Under the pieces are notes generated by a model. That model had not been told where the DNA came from. It did no database searches and saw only the letters and a list, made by a program, of their open reading frames with translations. Position numbers and translations under genes: made by a program. A stretch of 64,000 nucleotides of DNA, from positions 5,897,486-5,961,485 of the forward strand of contig NZ_CP022161.1 in the NCBI RefSeq assembly GCF_002214185.1. Direction: 5' to 3'. Every line of letters starts with the position of its first letter. Positions within the stretch are counted from its first letter, which is position 1. This DNA is from Streptomyces capitiformicae. Lineage in GTDB: Bacteria; Actinomycetota; Actinomycetes; Streptomycetales; Streptomycetaceae. Shown here piece by piece: positions 53,386-60,885 of this stretch.

Positions 53386-54116
53386 CTCGCGGCCTCCTGC
53401 TTGTCCTCGTCGAGGGTGTACGAACGGTCGTCCGGTTGGACCACGGTGGCTTCGCCGCCGCCCGCGACCAGGGCCAGGCGGACGTGCTCGGCGAACGACT
53501 CGGCGAACGCGACGCGCTGGGCGTCGGCGGTGTCGAGGGCGAAGGTGATCGGCACGGCCTCGGTCGCCGTGCGGCGGCGGTCGCTGCTGGACTGGTTCGG
53601 TTCGAAGGGGGTGAGCTTGCCGACGTCGATCACGCGGGCGTCGGCGACCATCAGCTTGGACGTGTCCTTGCCCGAGTCGCTGTCCTTCTCCTCGAACGTG
53701 GCGTAGATGTTGACCCGCGAGCCCGGGTTGATCTTCCCGGCGACACCGGTCGACGCGTCGATCAGGATCGCGATCTCCTGCTGCCCGGGGCCGAGTTCGG
53801 GCCGGTCGACGATCATGTCGGACTGGAGCAGCGAGCCCTTCTCCAACTGTGTGACGGCGATCTTCCCGCGGATCTTCCCGAGATCGGTGATCGCCGTCTC
53901 CGACAGCCACCGCTCGGGCATCGAGATCGCCTCGAACTGGCTCGCCGTCAGCTCCTTGTACGGCGCGATGTCCTTCTTCAGCCGGTACGCCGTCACCTCG
54001 GGCCCGACCTTCGAGTTCACGTCACGGATCACCGAGAGCACTCCGGCGAAGGCGGCCAGGGCGCACAGGGCCGAGAGGACCAGCAGGATGACGCCACGGC
54101 GCTGGCGTGAGTTCAT
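53382..54116 (-). CDS. cpaB: CpaB/RcpC-type SAF-domain pilus assembly protein
   Basis: 244 residues. One N-terminal TM (GVILLVLSALCALAAFAGVL), then the SAF domain (AYRLKKDIAPYKELTASQFE; KIRGKIAVTQLEKGSLLQSD) and RcpC-like part (IAILIDASTGVAGKINPGSR VNIYAT). Periplasm-facing pilus assembly factor in Gram-negatives; in streptomycetes it probably works at the cell-wall face. Stop is ATGA-linked to the next ORF. Confidence 0.93.
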   Translation of the reverse strand: MNSRQRRGVILLVLSALCALAAFAGVLSVIRDVNSKVGPEVTAYRLKKDIAPYKELTASQFEAISMPERWLSETAITDLGKIRGKIAVTQLEKGSLLQSDMIVDRPELGPGQQEIAILIDASTGVAGKINPGSRVNIYATFEEKDSDSGKDTSKLMVADARVIDVGKLTPFEPNQSSSDRRRTATEAVPITFALDTADAQRVAFAESFAEHVRLALVAGGGEATVVQPDDRSYTLDEDKQEAAR

Positions 54117-54182
54117 GCGCGGACAACCTCGATCGGGGCGGGGGCAGGGGCGGGGCGGACGGGGTCGGGCGGCTGGGCTGCC

Positions 54183-54341
54183 TTACGGGCTATGGAGTTG
54201 TCGTACGCCTGTCATGTGGCCGTCGTCTGTCACGTGGCCGTCGTCTGTCACGTGGCCGTCATCCGTGATGCGGCCGTCATCCGTCGTGCGGCCCTCGTCT
54301 GTCACGTGGCCGTCATCCGTCATGCGGCCGTCGTCCGTCAT
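54183..54341 (-). CDS. 52-residue MTDDGH-repeat ORF
   Basis: ATG 54341 overlaps the stop of the zinc-ribbon gene (ATGA). The peptide is seven or eight copies of a six-residue unit (MTDDGR, MTDDGH, VTDEGR, TTDDGR, ITDDGH, VTDDGH) from an 18-bp DNA repeat, ending GVRQLHSP. cpaB starts 66 bp further on. Acidic with regular His; may bind metal. Function unknown. Confidence 0.45.
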   Translation of the reverse strand: MTDDGRMTDDGHVTDEGRTTDDGRITDDGHVTDDGHVTDDGHMTGVRQLHSP

Positions 54342-55222
54342 GTGGTCCCCCGCGGCAGCGCCCGGACCGGGGGCGCGGGTTCCGGTTCTCGTAGCGGGGC
54401 CGCGCAGAAGCCGCAGCGGTCGCCGATGAGTTCCAGTCCGCACCAGTGGCATGTATCCCGGCGTACGGACGACACGAGCTGGTAGAGCACGGAGACGTCG
54501 GAGAGCCCGGCGGCGAACTCGACGAGCTTCCCGGTCCCCCACCAGCGGGTGGACCCCTCGGGCAGCGGCACCGTGGCCACGCCCTGCACCTGCCAGGCGG
54601 GCGCGAGCGTCGCGGTGACCCAGTCGGACGGCGGCTGCGGCCCCTGGGCGACCAGCAGCCGGGTGCCGAACTCCGGCCCGGCCAGCGGTTCCTGTGCGGC
54701 GCCGAGCCGTACGAGCTGGGGGTGCGGCCCCGTCAGTACGGCGAACTGGGCGCCCGGCACCCATGACTTGGCGTGCGACTTGAGCGTGACCGGCACCCGG
54801 TCGAGCTTGGCGACCGAGCCGAGGAGGGCGCCGGCGTAGATGTAGTGCGCGAGGAGACGTACGGAGGAGGCGAGCACCCCAGGGCTGAAGTCACACACGG
54901 ACAGCTGGCGCAACTGCTGGGCCAGCAGGGCGGTTCCGAGGGGCGGCAGATCGACGCCGAGCAGCGCGATACGGTCGCTCTCCAGCATGGAGCGCACGGC
55001 GTGCAGCCGCTGGGTGACCGCCCGCTCCTCCGGGGTCGTTCCGGCACGGGGGTGGAGGGCGATGACGTAACCGTGCTGCTCGAGGAGCGCGTGCATGCCG
55101 AGCAGGGAGCTTTCGAGGGTCTCCTGCGGCTGTACGACTGCGGGCGGGGTCTGCCGGTCATGCGGTGGGAGCACCAGGTCGGAACTGGTGACGGCTATCG
55201 CGGTCGGCACGCTGCACACCAC
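54338..55222 (-). CDS. Tad-locus protein with C-terminal zinc ribbon
   Basis: About 294 residues from GTG 55222; the frame is open to a TTG at 55357 and the true start is uncertain. The body is an alpha/beta domain (SSLLGMHALLEQHGYVIALH, LHAVRSMLESDRIALLGVDL, LAHYIYAGALLGSVAKLDRV). The end has CHWCGLELIGDRCGFCAAPL, a zinc ribbon with two CxxC-type pairs. First gene of the Tad cluster. Family unknown to me; linkage to pilus genes is the only clue to role. Confidence 0.75.
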   Translation of the reverse strand: MVCSVPTAIAVTSSDLVLPPHDRQTPPAVVQPQETLESSLLGMHALLEQHGYVIALHPRAGTTPEERAVTQRLHAVRSMLESDRIALLGVDLPPLGTALLAQQLRQLSVCDFSPGVLASSVRLLAHYIYAGALLGSVAKLDRVPVTLKSHAKSWVPGAQFAVLTGPHPQLVRLGAAQEPLAGPEFGTRLLVAQGPQPPSDWVTATLAPAWQVQGVATVPLPEGSTRWWGTGKLVEFAAGLSDVSVLYQLVSSVRRDTCHWCGLELIGDRCGFCAAPLREPEPAPPVRALPRGTT

Positions 55223-55546
55223 CCCGTTCACTGCGGGCGGGGGGTCGACCGCCGCCGCAGATGGCCCCTGTGAGGTCTGACGTCTGACATGTGCGTCGAC
55301 GTCTCTCCTGCATCGTCTTGCATCAGCACCATATCCACGGCATGCCCCTATCAACACCGAATCTTCTTGATCGACTCACGGAAGGTGCGGTCCGTATCCA
55401 CACAGAGTGAGACGCATCTGCCTCAACTCGGCGCGTCCGGAAGGCGGTTGGTCTCACCCTGAAGAGTGACGCCCAGCTGGGACGGATGCACTGACAACGC
55501 TTTGGTGCCCGGTGGCACGAGAAACTGAGCGCCCCCACCGACCGCC
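55223..55546. other. Region upstream of the Tad cluster
   Basis: On the minus strand, TTGATA (55354-55349) followed by TATGGT after 15 bp is a weak promoter candidate for the Tad cluster. No gene seen. The sequence is less GC-rich than average. Confidence 0.35.
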
Positions 55547-55795
55547 CTACCGGAAGGGAACGTTGAGCCAAGGGCTACCGGGGTCGGACATCAGGATGCG
55601 ATGGGCCTCGACCATGTCGGTGTACCACTCCCCGAACTCCTCCTCGTCGAAGTGCAGACTCCGACCGAGGATGTATCCGGCGGAGAAGTCCTGCCACGAG
55701 CGGCACGAGAGTGCCGCGCTCCGGCCCGCGTCGATCACCGCGGACTCGGCCTCCCACAACGTTCCGAACCAGGGAATCGACGGTGTCGTCGTCGG
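55547..55795 (-). pseudogene. C-terminal fragment of a DUF1266-like protein
   Basis: The frame reads IPWFGTLWEAESAVIDAGRS, SWQDFSAGYILGRSLHFDEE, FGEWYTDMVEAHRILMSDPG, SPWLNVPF, which matches the end of DUF1266 proteins. There is no N-terminal half; upstream sequence switches to an opposite-strand fragment. Possible ATG at 55759 would give 70 residues, but this is most likely a remnant. Confidence 0.65.
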
Positions 55796-55808
55796 CCGGG
55801 CGAACGTA

Positions 55809-55950
55809 GATCGGCTGGAAGCTGGCCACGGGCGGCGAGATCACCGGCTCCCCGGTGGTGAAGGACGGTGTCGTGTACGCCTGCAGCAAGGACCGGTGCG
55901 TGTACGCCCTGGACGCGGAGAAGGGGACGGGGACGGCCCGGACGTCGTAG
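55809..55950 (+). pseudogene. C-terminal fragment of a PQQ beta-propeller protein
   Basis: Plus-strand frame WKLATGGEITGSPVVKDGVV then YACSKDRCVYALDAEKGTGT and a stop. This is a classic PQQ-repeat blade as found at the end of Ser/Thr-kinase-linked propellers in Streptomyces. No start or other blades are present. Confidence 0.75.
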
Positions 55951-56064
55951 GGGTGCCACTCTTCAAGTGGCGTGCGTCACATGGCGCGCGGTGAACTCTC
56001 TTACCTTCTTCTTGCCTCTTGTTGTGCGCAGAAGTGAGTTCACCGTCTCCCGGAGGGGATCCCC

Positions 56065-56571
56065 ATGAAGAGAACGCCGATCGGACGCGCGGCCGTCGTC
56101 GCCGCGCTGAGCGCCGTGGTGTTAGCCGTCTCGCAGGCACCGGCCTCGGCCGCACCCTCTGGGTGGCATGAACTGGACAACTTCCAGACCGGTCAACACA
56201 CGTTCCTCACCGACGGCGGCGGAAAGACCCTGTCGAGGATCAGCGTTCCTGCGCACCTTTTCGCGTTCAACCTCAAGGAGGGCGGCTACTACGAGGTCGT
56301 CCAGAACGACGCGGTCTGGAAGTGCCTCGACAGCAACCACGCCGGCAATGTGTACGGCATGGGCTGCAACGGCGGCGACTACCAGCGCTGGCGGGTCGAG
56401 GACCTCGGTAACCGGTGGATCGACAGACTCCAGCGGAACACCCACGTGTACCGCCTGGTCAACAAGGCCACTGGCCGGTGTCTCGACGCCAACTACGATG
56501 GAGCGCTCTACACCCTCGGCTGCAACGGCGGCAACCACCAGATGTGGTACCACGTCCTGCCGTGGCGCTGA
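56065..56571 (+). CDS. Secreted ricin-type beta-trefoil lectin, TTA-containing
   Basis: 168 residues from ATG 56065 (GGAGGGG upstream). Signal peptide (AAVVAALSAVVLAVSQAPAS, cleavage near ASA/AP). Two ricin-B repeats are clear: CLDSNHAGNVYGMGCNGGDY QRW and GRCLDANYDGALYTLGCNGG NHQMW, with the QxW core and paired cysteines. Binds carbohydrate outside the cell; no catalytic domain. A signal-peptide leucine (VVLAVS) is a TTA codon, so it should be made only when bldA tRNA is mature, i.e. late in growth. Confidence 0.88.
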   Translation: MKRTPIGRAAVVAALSAVVLAVSQAPASAAPSGWHELDNFQTGQHTFLTDGGGKTLSRISVPAHLFAFNLKEGGYYEVVQNDAVWKCLDSNHAGNVYGMGCNGGDYQRWRVEDLGNRWIDRLQRNTHVYRLVNKATGRCLDANYDGALYTLGCNGGNHQMWYHVLPWR

Positions 56572-56813
56572 GCCGGTAGCGCCGACCGCCCTCCTGGGCC
56601 ACCGGGGAGGGTGGCTCGGGCGGCCTGGTGATGCCGGTCGCCCAGTCGTGCTGAGGGGTAGCAGCGGCGTGCCGGGGTGTGGCGGCAGTCGTCGCAGACG
56701 AGGATGTGGTCGAGCCACGCCTGGAACGCGGCCCTGACCGGGGCTGGGGCTGGGGCTGGGGCTGGGGCTGGAGTCTGGAGCGGGGTCGGTTCGTGGGCTT
56801 CGTTCCGGCTCAT
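56508..56813 (-). CDS. Small hypothetical protein with PA repeats
   Basis: 101 residues from ATG 56813. Starts MSRNEAHEPTPLQTP, a PAPAPAPAPAP run from a 6-bp GGGGCT repeat, then VRAAFQAWLDHILVCDDCRH, a CxxC helix seen in small Streptomyces proteins of regulator pairs. The C-terminal half is Arg/Gly-rich and overlaps the lectin gene's end in antisense, so the natural stop may be lost. Low certainty. Confidence 0.4.
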   Translation of the reverse strand: MSRNEAHEPTPLQTPAPAPAPAPAPVRAAFQAWLDHILVCDDCRHTPARRCYPSARLGDRHHQAARATLPGGPGGRSALPAQRHGRTWYHIWWLPPLQPRV

Positions 56814-56829
56814 CTCGGTGGCCTCTCTC

Positions 56830-57190
56830 CCAGGTGGGCGACCACGTACGGCCGTACGAGGCCCTGCTCGGCGTGCGGCGGGTGGTCGGCCGGTGCGGCT
56901 GCGAGCTGATCCCCACCACGCTCGGATCGAAGTCCATGAGCAGCAGCCGGTCCCGCTCCAGCCACGACTCGAAGCCGACGTGCCGCCCGGTCGTCGCCGC
57001 CCGGTATCAGCTCGGGAAATGACGCTCACCGCGCGACCAGCGGAACGTATGTACCGGATCGACATCTTCGAACCGGCCCGTCACGCAGTCCCGTAGCGGA
57101 CGCCGACGACGCCCGTGCACCGCGTCCACGTACGACAACTCGACGCACGGCTCCGCGTGATCCACCCCAGTCGGTACAGCCATCCAGCAC
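56830..57190 (-). pseudogene. TnsA-like endonuclease remnant with in-frame stop
   Basis: Frame: GVDHAEPCVELSYVDAVHGR, FRWSRGERHFPS, then TGA (57009-57007), then YRAATTGRHVGFESWLERDR and LLLMDFDPSVVGISSQP. This matches the N-terminal half of actinobacterial TnsA-like nucleases, where a Trp codon usually stands at the TGA. The C-terminal half with DYF...D motif is missing. Not linked to any TnsB/C genes. Confidence 0.7.
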
Positions 57191-57749
57191 CCCCAGCGCG
57201 CTCGACCGCGCGACTGGGTTCGCTGAGACAGAAGCCCGAACGACTCGGTGTGTTGAGAGAACGACTCGATTGAGTGAGACGGGGCAGTGGGGAGCGATTG
57301 GCAGATTCGTCTCGCCGCACGGGGCAGTGAGGACGATTACGGCACGATTACGGCGTAATCGTTGGGACTCAGCTGCCAATCACCCAGCGCCTCCGGCCCC
57401 GAGTTCGCCGGCCGCGCCTCCGGTACGCAGCCTGGGCGGCGCCTCGTTCTCGCGGTTCGGCGCCGCCCAGCAAAGGCGCAGACCTCAGCCTCGCCTTCGT
57501 TCAGTGGTTCGACACGTCGTTGTACACATTGATCACGCCGTCCCCGGTGGTTCGAGGAGTACAAGTGCTGGTCGGGCCAGCCGTTGTCGTCGTCGTTCGG
57601 GTCGGATCCTGGCCTTCTCCACCGGTTGCTGTGCCGTTACGCGGCGCGGTTTCCGGTGGGGATTCCGTGGCTTCCTGTTTCTTCGCGCTGTGCCGGGATT
57701 GCTCCTGGTCTTACCGGCGCTCCGCAGGCCGATACCGCCAGTCCGGCAG
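57191..57749. other. Decayed stretch between nuclease and TnpB remnants
   Basis: No intact gene. A palindrome near 57344-57362 (ACGATTACG/CGTAATCGT) may be an old IS end. Frames in the 57530-57740 part look like scrambled continuation of the TnpB remnant. Confidence 0.35.
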
Positions 57750-57975
57750 CCCAGCCAGGACCGCTCCTTCGTCTGCTTCACCTCGGTAGTCAGCTTCCCG
57801 GACAGCTGACCGGCCGTCGGAAACGGCTGCCCGGCCTTCCGGGCGTCTTCACGGGCCCGGACCGCGTCGTTGAACACCACCCGGGCGCACCCGAACGCCC
57901 TCGCCGGCGCGGTGCGCTGACCGGCATTCGGGTAGAGCCTGAACGCGTACCGGAGCTGCCTGCCGATCACCCTGG
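57750..57975 (-). pseudogene. N-terminal remnant of an IS200/IS605-family TnpB
   Basis: QLRYAFRLYPNAGQRTAPAR, FGCARVVFNDAVRAREDARK, LSGKLTTEVKQTKERSWLG is the start of an OrfB/TnpB protein (RNA-guided nuclease of IS605-type elements). The frame continues into unrelated Arg-rich sequence; the RuvC and zinc-finger parts are gone. No TnpA partner is recognisable. Confidence 0.75.
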
Positions 57976-58185
57976 AAAGCCCGAACCCACCGTCACCGTG
58001 AACATGTGCACGAGATGTCACCGGAGCCGCGCACTGCCCGGCTCCGCCGGATGACGTGCCGCCGAAGTTGCTGCTGGCGGGCGGGGCGCGGGGAGTGGCG
58101 CCACGGGTTCGGGCGGCGGGGCTCCGGACGCTCCCACTCCGCCTTTGCTCAGCCGTCCCCCGGCGCCTTCGAAGCCCGCCTGTCT

Positions 58186-58695
58186 CTACCCCATCGGCCG
58201 GTAGTAGCCCAGCACCTGGGCCAGTTGACCGAACCACTGGTGGAGTCGTTCGCGGGGCTTGGCCTCGACCGTGCACTCGTAGAAGCGGCCGTCGAGGTGG
58301 ATGACGGCGACCATGAGGGCCTTGCCGTTGGGGCTCGCCTTGTAGTGGACGCTGCGTATCTCCGGCCAGGGGAAGTCGACGGATATGCCGTGGTCCTCGA
58401 ACGCGACGCCGGAGACGTCGACGACGACGGAGTTGTGGCAGTCGACGGCCAGGAACTCCGGGCCCTCCGCGACCGGGGCGCCCGCCCCCACCCCCGGGTA
58501 CCCGTAGGGCTGCGGCGGCTGGGCCGCCTGCGGATAGGCGTACGGCTGTTGCGGCGGGCCCTGGGGCTGCGGCGCGTACGGCTGGGGCGGTGGGCCGAAG
58601 CCGGGCGGTGGGGCCGCGGGTGGGGTCATCGGCGGCTGTGGCTGACCGTCCTGACCGGGTTGGCCAGGTTGGCCAGGTTGGCCGGGCTGCTGCAT
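58186..58695 (-). CDS. Proline/glutamine-rich protein with small beta domain
   Basis: 169 residues from ATG 58695. First ~85 residues: PGQ repeats, then PQPYAPQPQGPPQQPYAYPQ-type sequence, intrinsically disordered. Last ~80: EFLAVDCHNSVVVDVSGVAF, DHGISVDFPWPEIRSVHYKA and YECTVEAKPRERLHQWFGQL, a compact PH-like fold by appearance. Function unknown. A 9-bp repeat (TCCCTGGTG x4, about 58707-58743) lies just upstream of its start. Confidence 0.8.
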   Translation of the reverse strand: MQQPGQPGQPGQPGQDGQPQPPMTPPAAPPPGFGPPPQPYAPQPQGPPQQPYAYPQAAQPPQPYGYPGVGAGAPVAEGPEFLAVDCHNSVVVDVSGVAFEDHGISVDFPWPEIRSVHYKASPNGKALMVAVIHLDGRFYECTVEAKPRERLHQWFGQLAQVLGYYRPMG

Positions 58696-58864
58696 GGTCC
58701 TTCGTCCCCTGGTGTCCCTGGTGTCCCTGGTGTCCCTGGTGTCTGGGTCGGCGTGATGCCTACCGCACCGTATCCCTCCCGCCCGTGAAACATTCCCCGG
58801 GGGCCACAGCATCAATGGAGTGAGAAGAAGTGAGAAGCCGGAGCTCACCCAGGGGGAGCCACAG

Positions 58865-59374
58865 ATGAGACAAGTCCGCGCGGACGGTTATCAGGAGTTC
58901 GCGGCGGCGCGCGCGGGGCATCTGTACCGCTCCGCGTGTCTGCTCACCGGCGGGGACACCCATCTCGCCGAGGATCTGGTCCAGGAGACGCTCGGGCGGC
59001 TGTACGTGAAGTGGGGGCGGGTGCGGCGGGCCGACAACCCGGCCGGGTACGCGCAGACCGTGCTCACCAGGACGTTCCTCGCCCACCAGCGGCGGCGCAG
59101 CAGCAAGGAGCGGGCCACGGATGTGATCCCGGACGTGCCCGCGGCGCCCGGCTCCGACGCGTCGCTGCGCCTCACCCTCGTCGAGGCCCTGGCGCAACTG
59201 CCCGCCAAGGACCGGGCCGTGGTCGTCCTGCGCTACTGGGAGGACCGGTCCATCGAGGAGACCGCCGCGGCGATGAACGCCAGCTCGTCGGCGGTACGGA
59301 CCCGTTGTGTGCGCGCCCTCGCCCGGCTGCGGGTGCTGCTGGGGGACGGCATCGGTGAGTACGTCACTCCCTGA
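58865..59374 (+). CDS. SigE-family RNA polymerase ECF sigma factor
   Basis: 169 residues from ATG 58865 (GGGGAG upstream). Region 2: YRSACLLTGGDTHLAEDLVQ ETLGRLYVKWGRV; region 4: ALAQLPAKDRAVVVLRYWED RSIEETAAAMNASSSAVRTR. This is the actinobacterial SigE-family (ECF, SigE70-type) pattern. The next gene codes a membrane protein likely to control it. Confidence 0.94.
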   Translation: MRQVRADGYQEFAAARAGHLYRSACLLTGGDTHLAEDLVQETLGRLYVKWGRVRRADNPAGYAQTVLTRTFLAHQRRRSSKERATDVIPDVPAAPGSDASLRLTLVEALAQLPAKDRAVVVLRYWEDRSIEETAAAMNASSSAVRTRCVRALARLRVLLGDGIGEYVTP

Positions 59375-59480
59375 GCGGTGAGTACATCACTCCCTGAGCG
59401 CCTTCAGAACGCCGACCGGCATCAACACACAGACTCCGGCACACCGACTCCCGCACACCGACTCCCGCACACCGACTCCG
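59354..59480 (+). repeat. Two short tandem repeats between sigma factor and partner
   Basis: A 23-bp unit ending CACTCCCTGAGC is duplicated across the sigma-gene stop (about 59354-59399, one mismatch), followed by four CACACCGACTCC(G/C)G units (about 59427-59480). Confidence 0.8.
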
Positions 59481-59507
59481 GCCCAGACACAGAAACGGCG
59501 GTTCATC

Positions 59508-60818
59508 ATGCCCGTTGACCAGTACGAAGACCCGTCCGACGACCCCTTCGAGGGCAGGCTCGGCGCCGCCCTGCACCGGGCCGGCGGCGCCTTCGACACC
59601 GATGATCGTCACGCCCTGGTCAGCGGCGGAGCCGTACGCGGCCGGAGGCTGCTGTTCCGGCGCCGGGCGGCAATGGTGGGCGGCGTCGCCGGGATCGCGC
59701 TCGTCGGGGTGGGCGGGACGCTGCTGCCCGGGGGCGGGGACACGGGCGATAAGCAGTCCGTGGCCGCGCGCCCCTCCCTGCCGCCGGTCAAGGACAACGA
59801 CGGCAAGGTGTCCGGCGCCGACCTCGTCCGGACGCTCAAGGGCCTGCTCCCGCAGGGGGAGTTCAGCGGGGAGTCGGCGCGGGGCACGGGCGTGCAGCCG
59901 GGGCCGTACGCCCATGTCGTGTTCGACGACGGGGACGGCAGGGCGGCCGTGCAGGTCGGGCTCGGGCGGATCGAGGCGGACAGTGAGCAGGCCCGGCAGC
60001 TGACCGACTGCCCGGAGAAGGCCTTCGTCGAGTTCGACTCCTGCAAGGAGAGCACGCTGGACGACGGCTCGCGGCTGATGCTCTTCCAGGGCTACGAGTA
60101 CCCGGACCGCCGCGAGGACACCAAGAGCTGGTTCGCTGAGCTGGTCACCCCCGACGGTTACAACGTCAGCGTCATGGAGTGGAACGCCGAGGCGCAGAAG
60201 GACGCCCCCGTCACCCGAGACGAACCTCCCCTGTCCCCGGCCCAGTTGAAGACGATCGCCCTGGACGGGGCTTGGCGTACGGCCATCGACGCCATTCCGG
60301 AGGACGCGAAGGCGCCCGAGGCGAAGGAGTCGTCGTCGACGGAGTTCCCCGAGTCCGGTTCCACCGGCGGCACTTCCGTCGACCCGCCGATGGTCGACGG
60401 TGACGCGATCCAGAAGACGTTGACGGAGTTGCTGCCCGAAGGCCCCGAGGTGGTGTCGAAGGGCGGTCAGGAGACCGACTTCGCGTACGTCGTCCTCGAC
60501 GACGGCAAGGGGCAGAGCCTGGTGCAGATCAATGTGCAGCCGGGGATGAACGACCTCGCCGACACGCTGTTCGGGCCCGACGCCGAGACCCTCCCCGACG
60601 GCACGAAGGTCGCCACGCAGCAGGGGCCCGGCGAGAAGGGCGGCGCGGGCGTCGTCATGTGGGTCGTGGACACGCTGCGCACCGACGGACGACGTGTCGT
60701 GATCAGCGCCTTCAACTCGGGTGCCCAGCACACGGCCGCGACCCGCGACACCCCCGCGCTCACGATGGCGCAGCTGAAGGAGATCGCCACGAGCGAGAAG
60801 TGGAAGACGCTCGGCTAG
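59508..60818 (+). CDS. Membrane-anchored partner of the sigma factor
   Basis: 436 residues. A cytosolic head of ~50 residues, one TM (MVGGVAGIALVGVGGTLLPG), then two related extracytoplasmic domains: LVRTLKGLLPQGEFSGESAR / YAHVVFDDGDGRAAVQVGLG and IQKTLTELLPEGPEVVSKGG / FAYVVLDDGKGQSLVQINVQ, each ending with an LSPAQLKTIAL / LTMAQLKEIAT motif. The layout and linkage suggest a sensor or anti-sigma role, but no zinc or ASD motif is visible. Confidence 0.85.
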   Translation: MPVDQYEDPSDDPFEGRLGAALHRAGGAFDTDDRHALVSGGAVRGRRLLFRRRAAMVGGVAGIALVGVGGTLLPGGGDTGDKQSVAARPSLPPVKDNDGKVSGADLVRTLKGLLPQGEFSGESARGTGVQPGPYAHVVFDDGDGRAAVQVGLGRIEADSEQARQLTDCPEKAFVEFDSCKESTLDDGSRLMLFQGYEYPDRREDTKSWFAELVTPDGYNVSVMEWNAEAQKDAPVTRDEPPLSPAQLKTIALDGAWRTAIDAIPEDAKAPEAKESSSTEFPESGSTGGTSVDPPMVDGDAIQKTLTELLPEGPEVVSKGGQETDFAYVVLDDGKGQSLVQINVQPGMNDLADTLFGPDAETLPDGTKVATQQGPGEKGGAGVVMWVVDTLRTDGRRVVISAFNSGAQHTAATRDTPALTMAQLKEIATSEKWKTLG

Positions 60819-60885
60819 GCCGAGGGGGGGGTGGGGGCTGGGACGCCCCCTGGAACCGCCGTGTGCCCAGCTCCCTTTCCCTCGG

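Noticed and set aside
54216..54345. 18-bp repeats as a CRISPR-like array
   Set aside because: Units are directly adjacent, diverge gradually and keep a reading frame; no spacers.
57270..57809. 179-residue plus-strand frame in the remnant region
   Set aside because: Antisense to the TnpB remnant and low in coding character.
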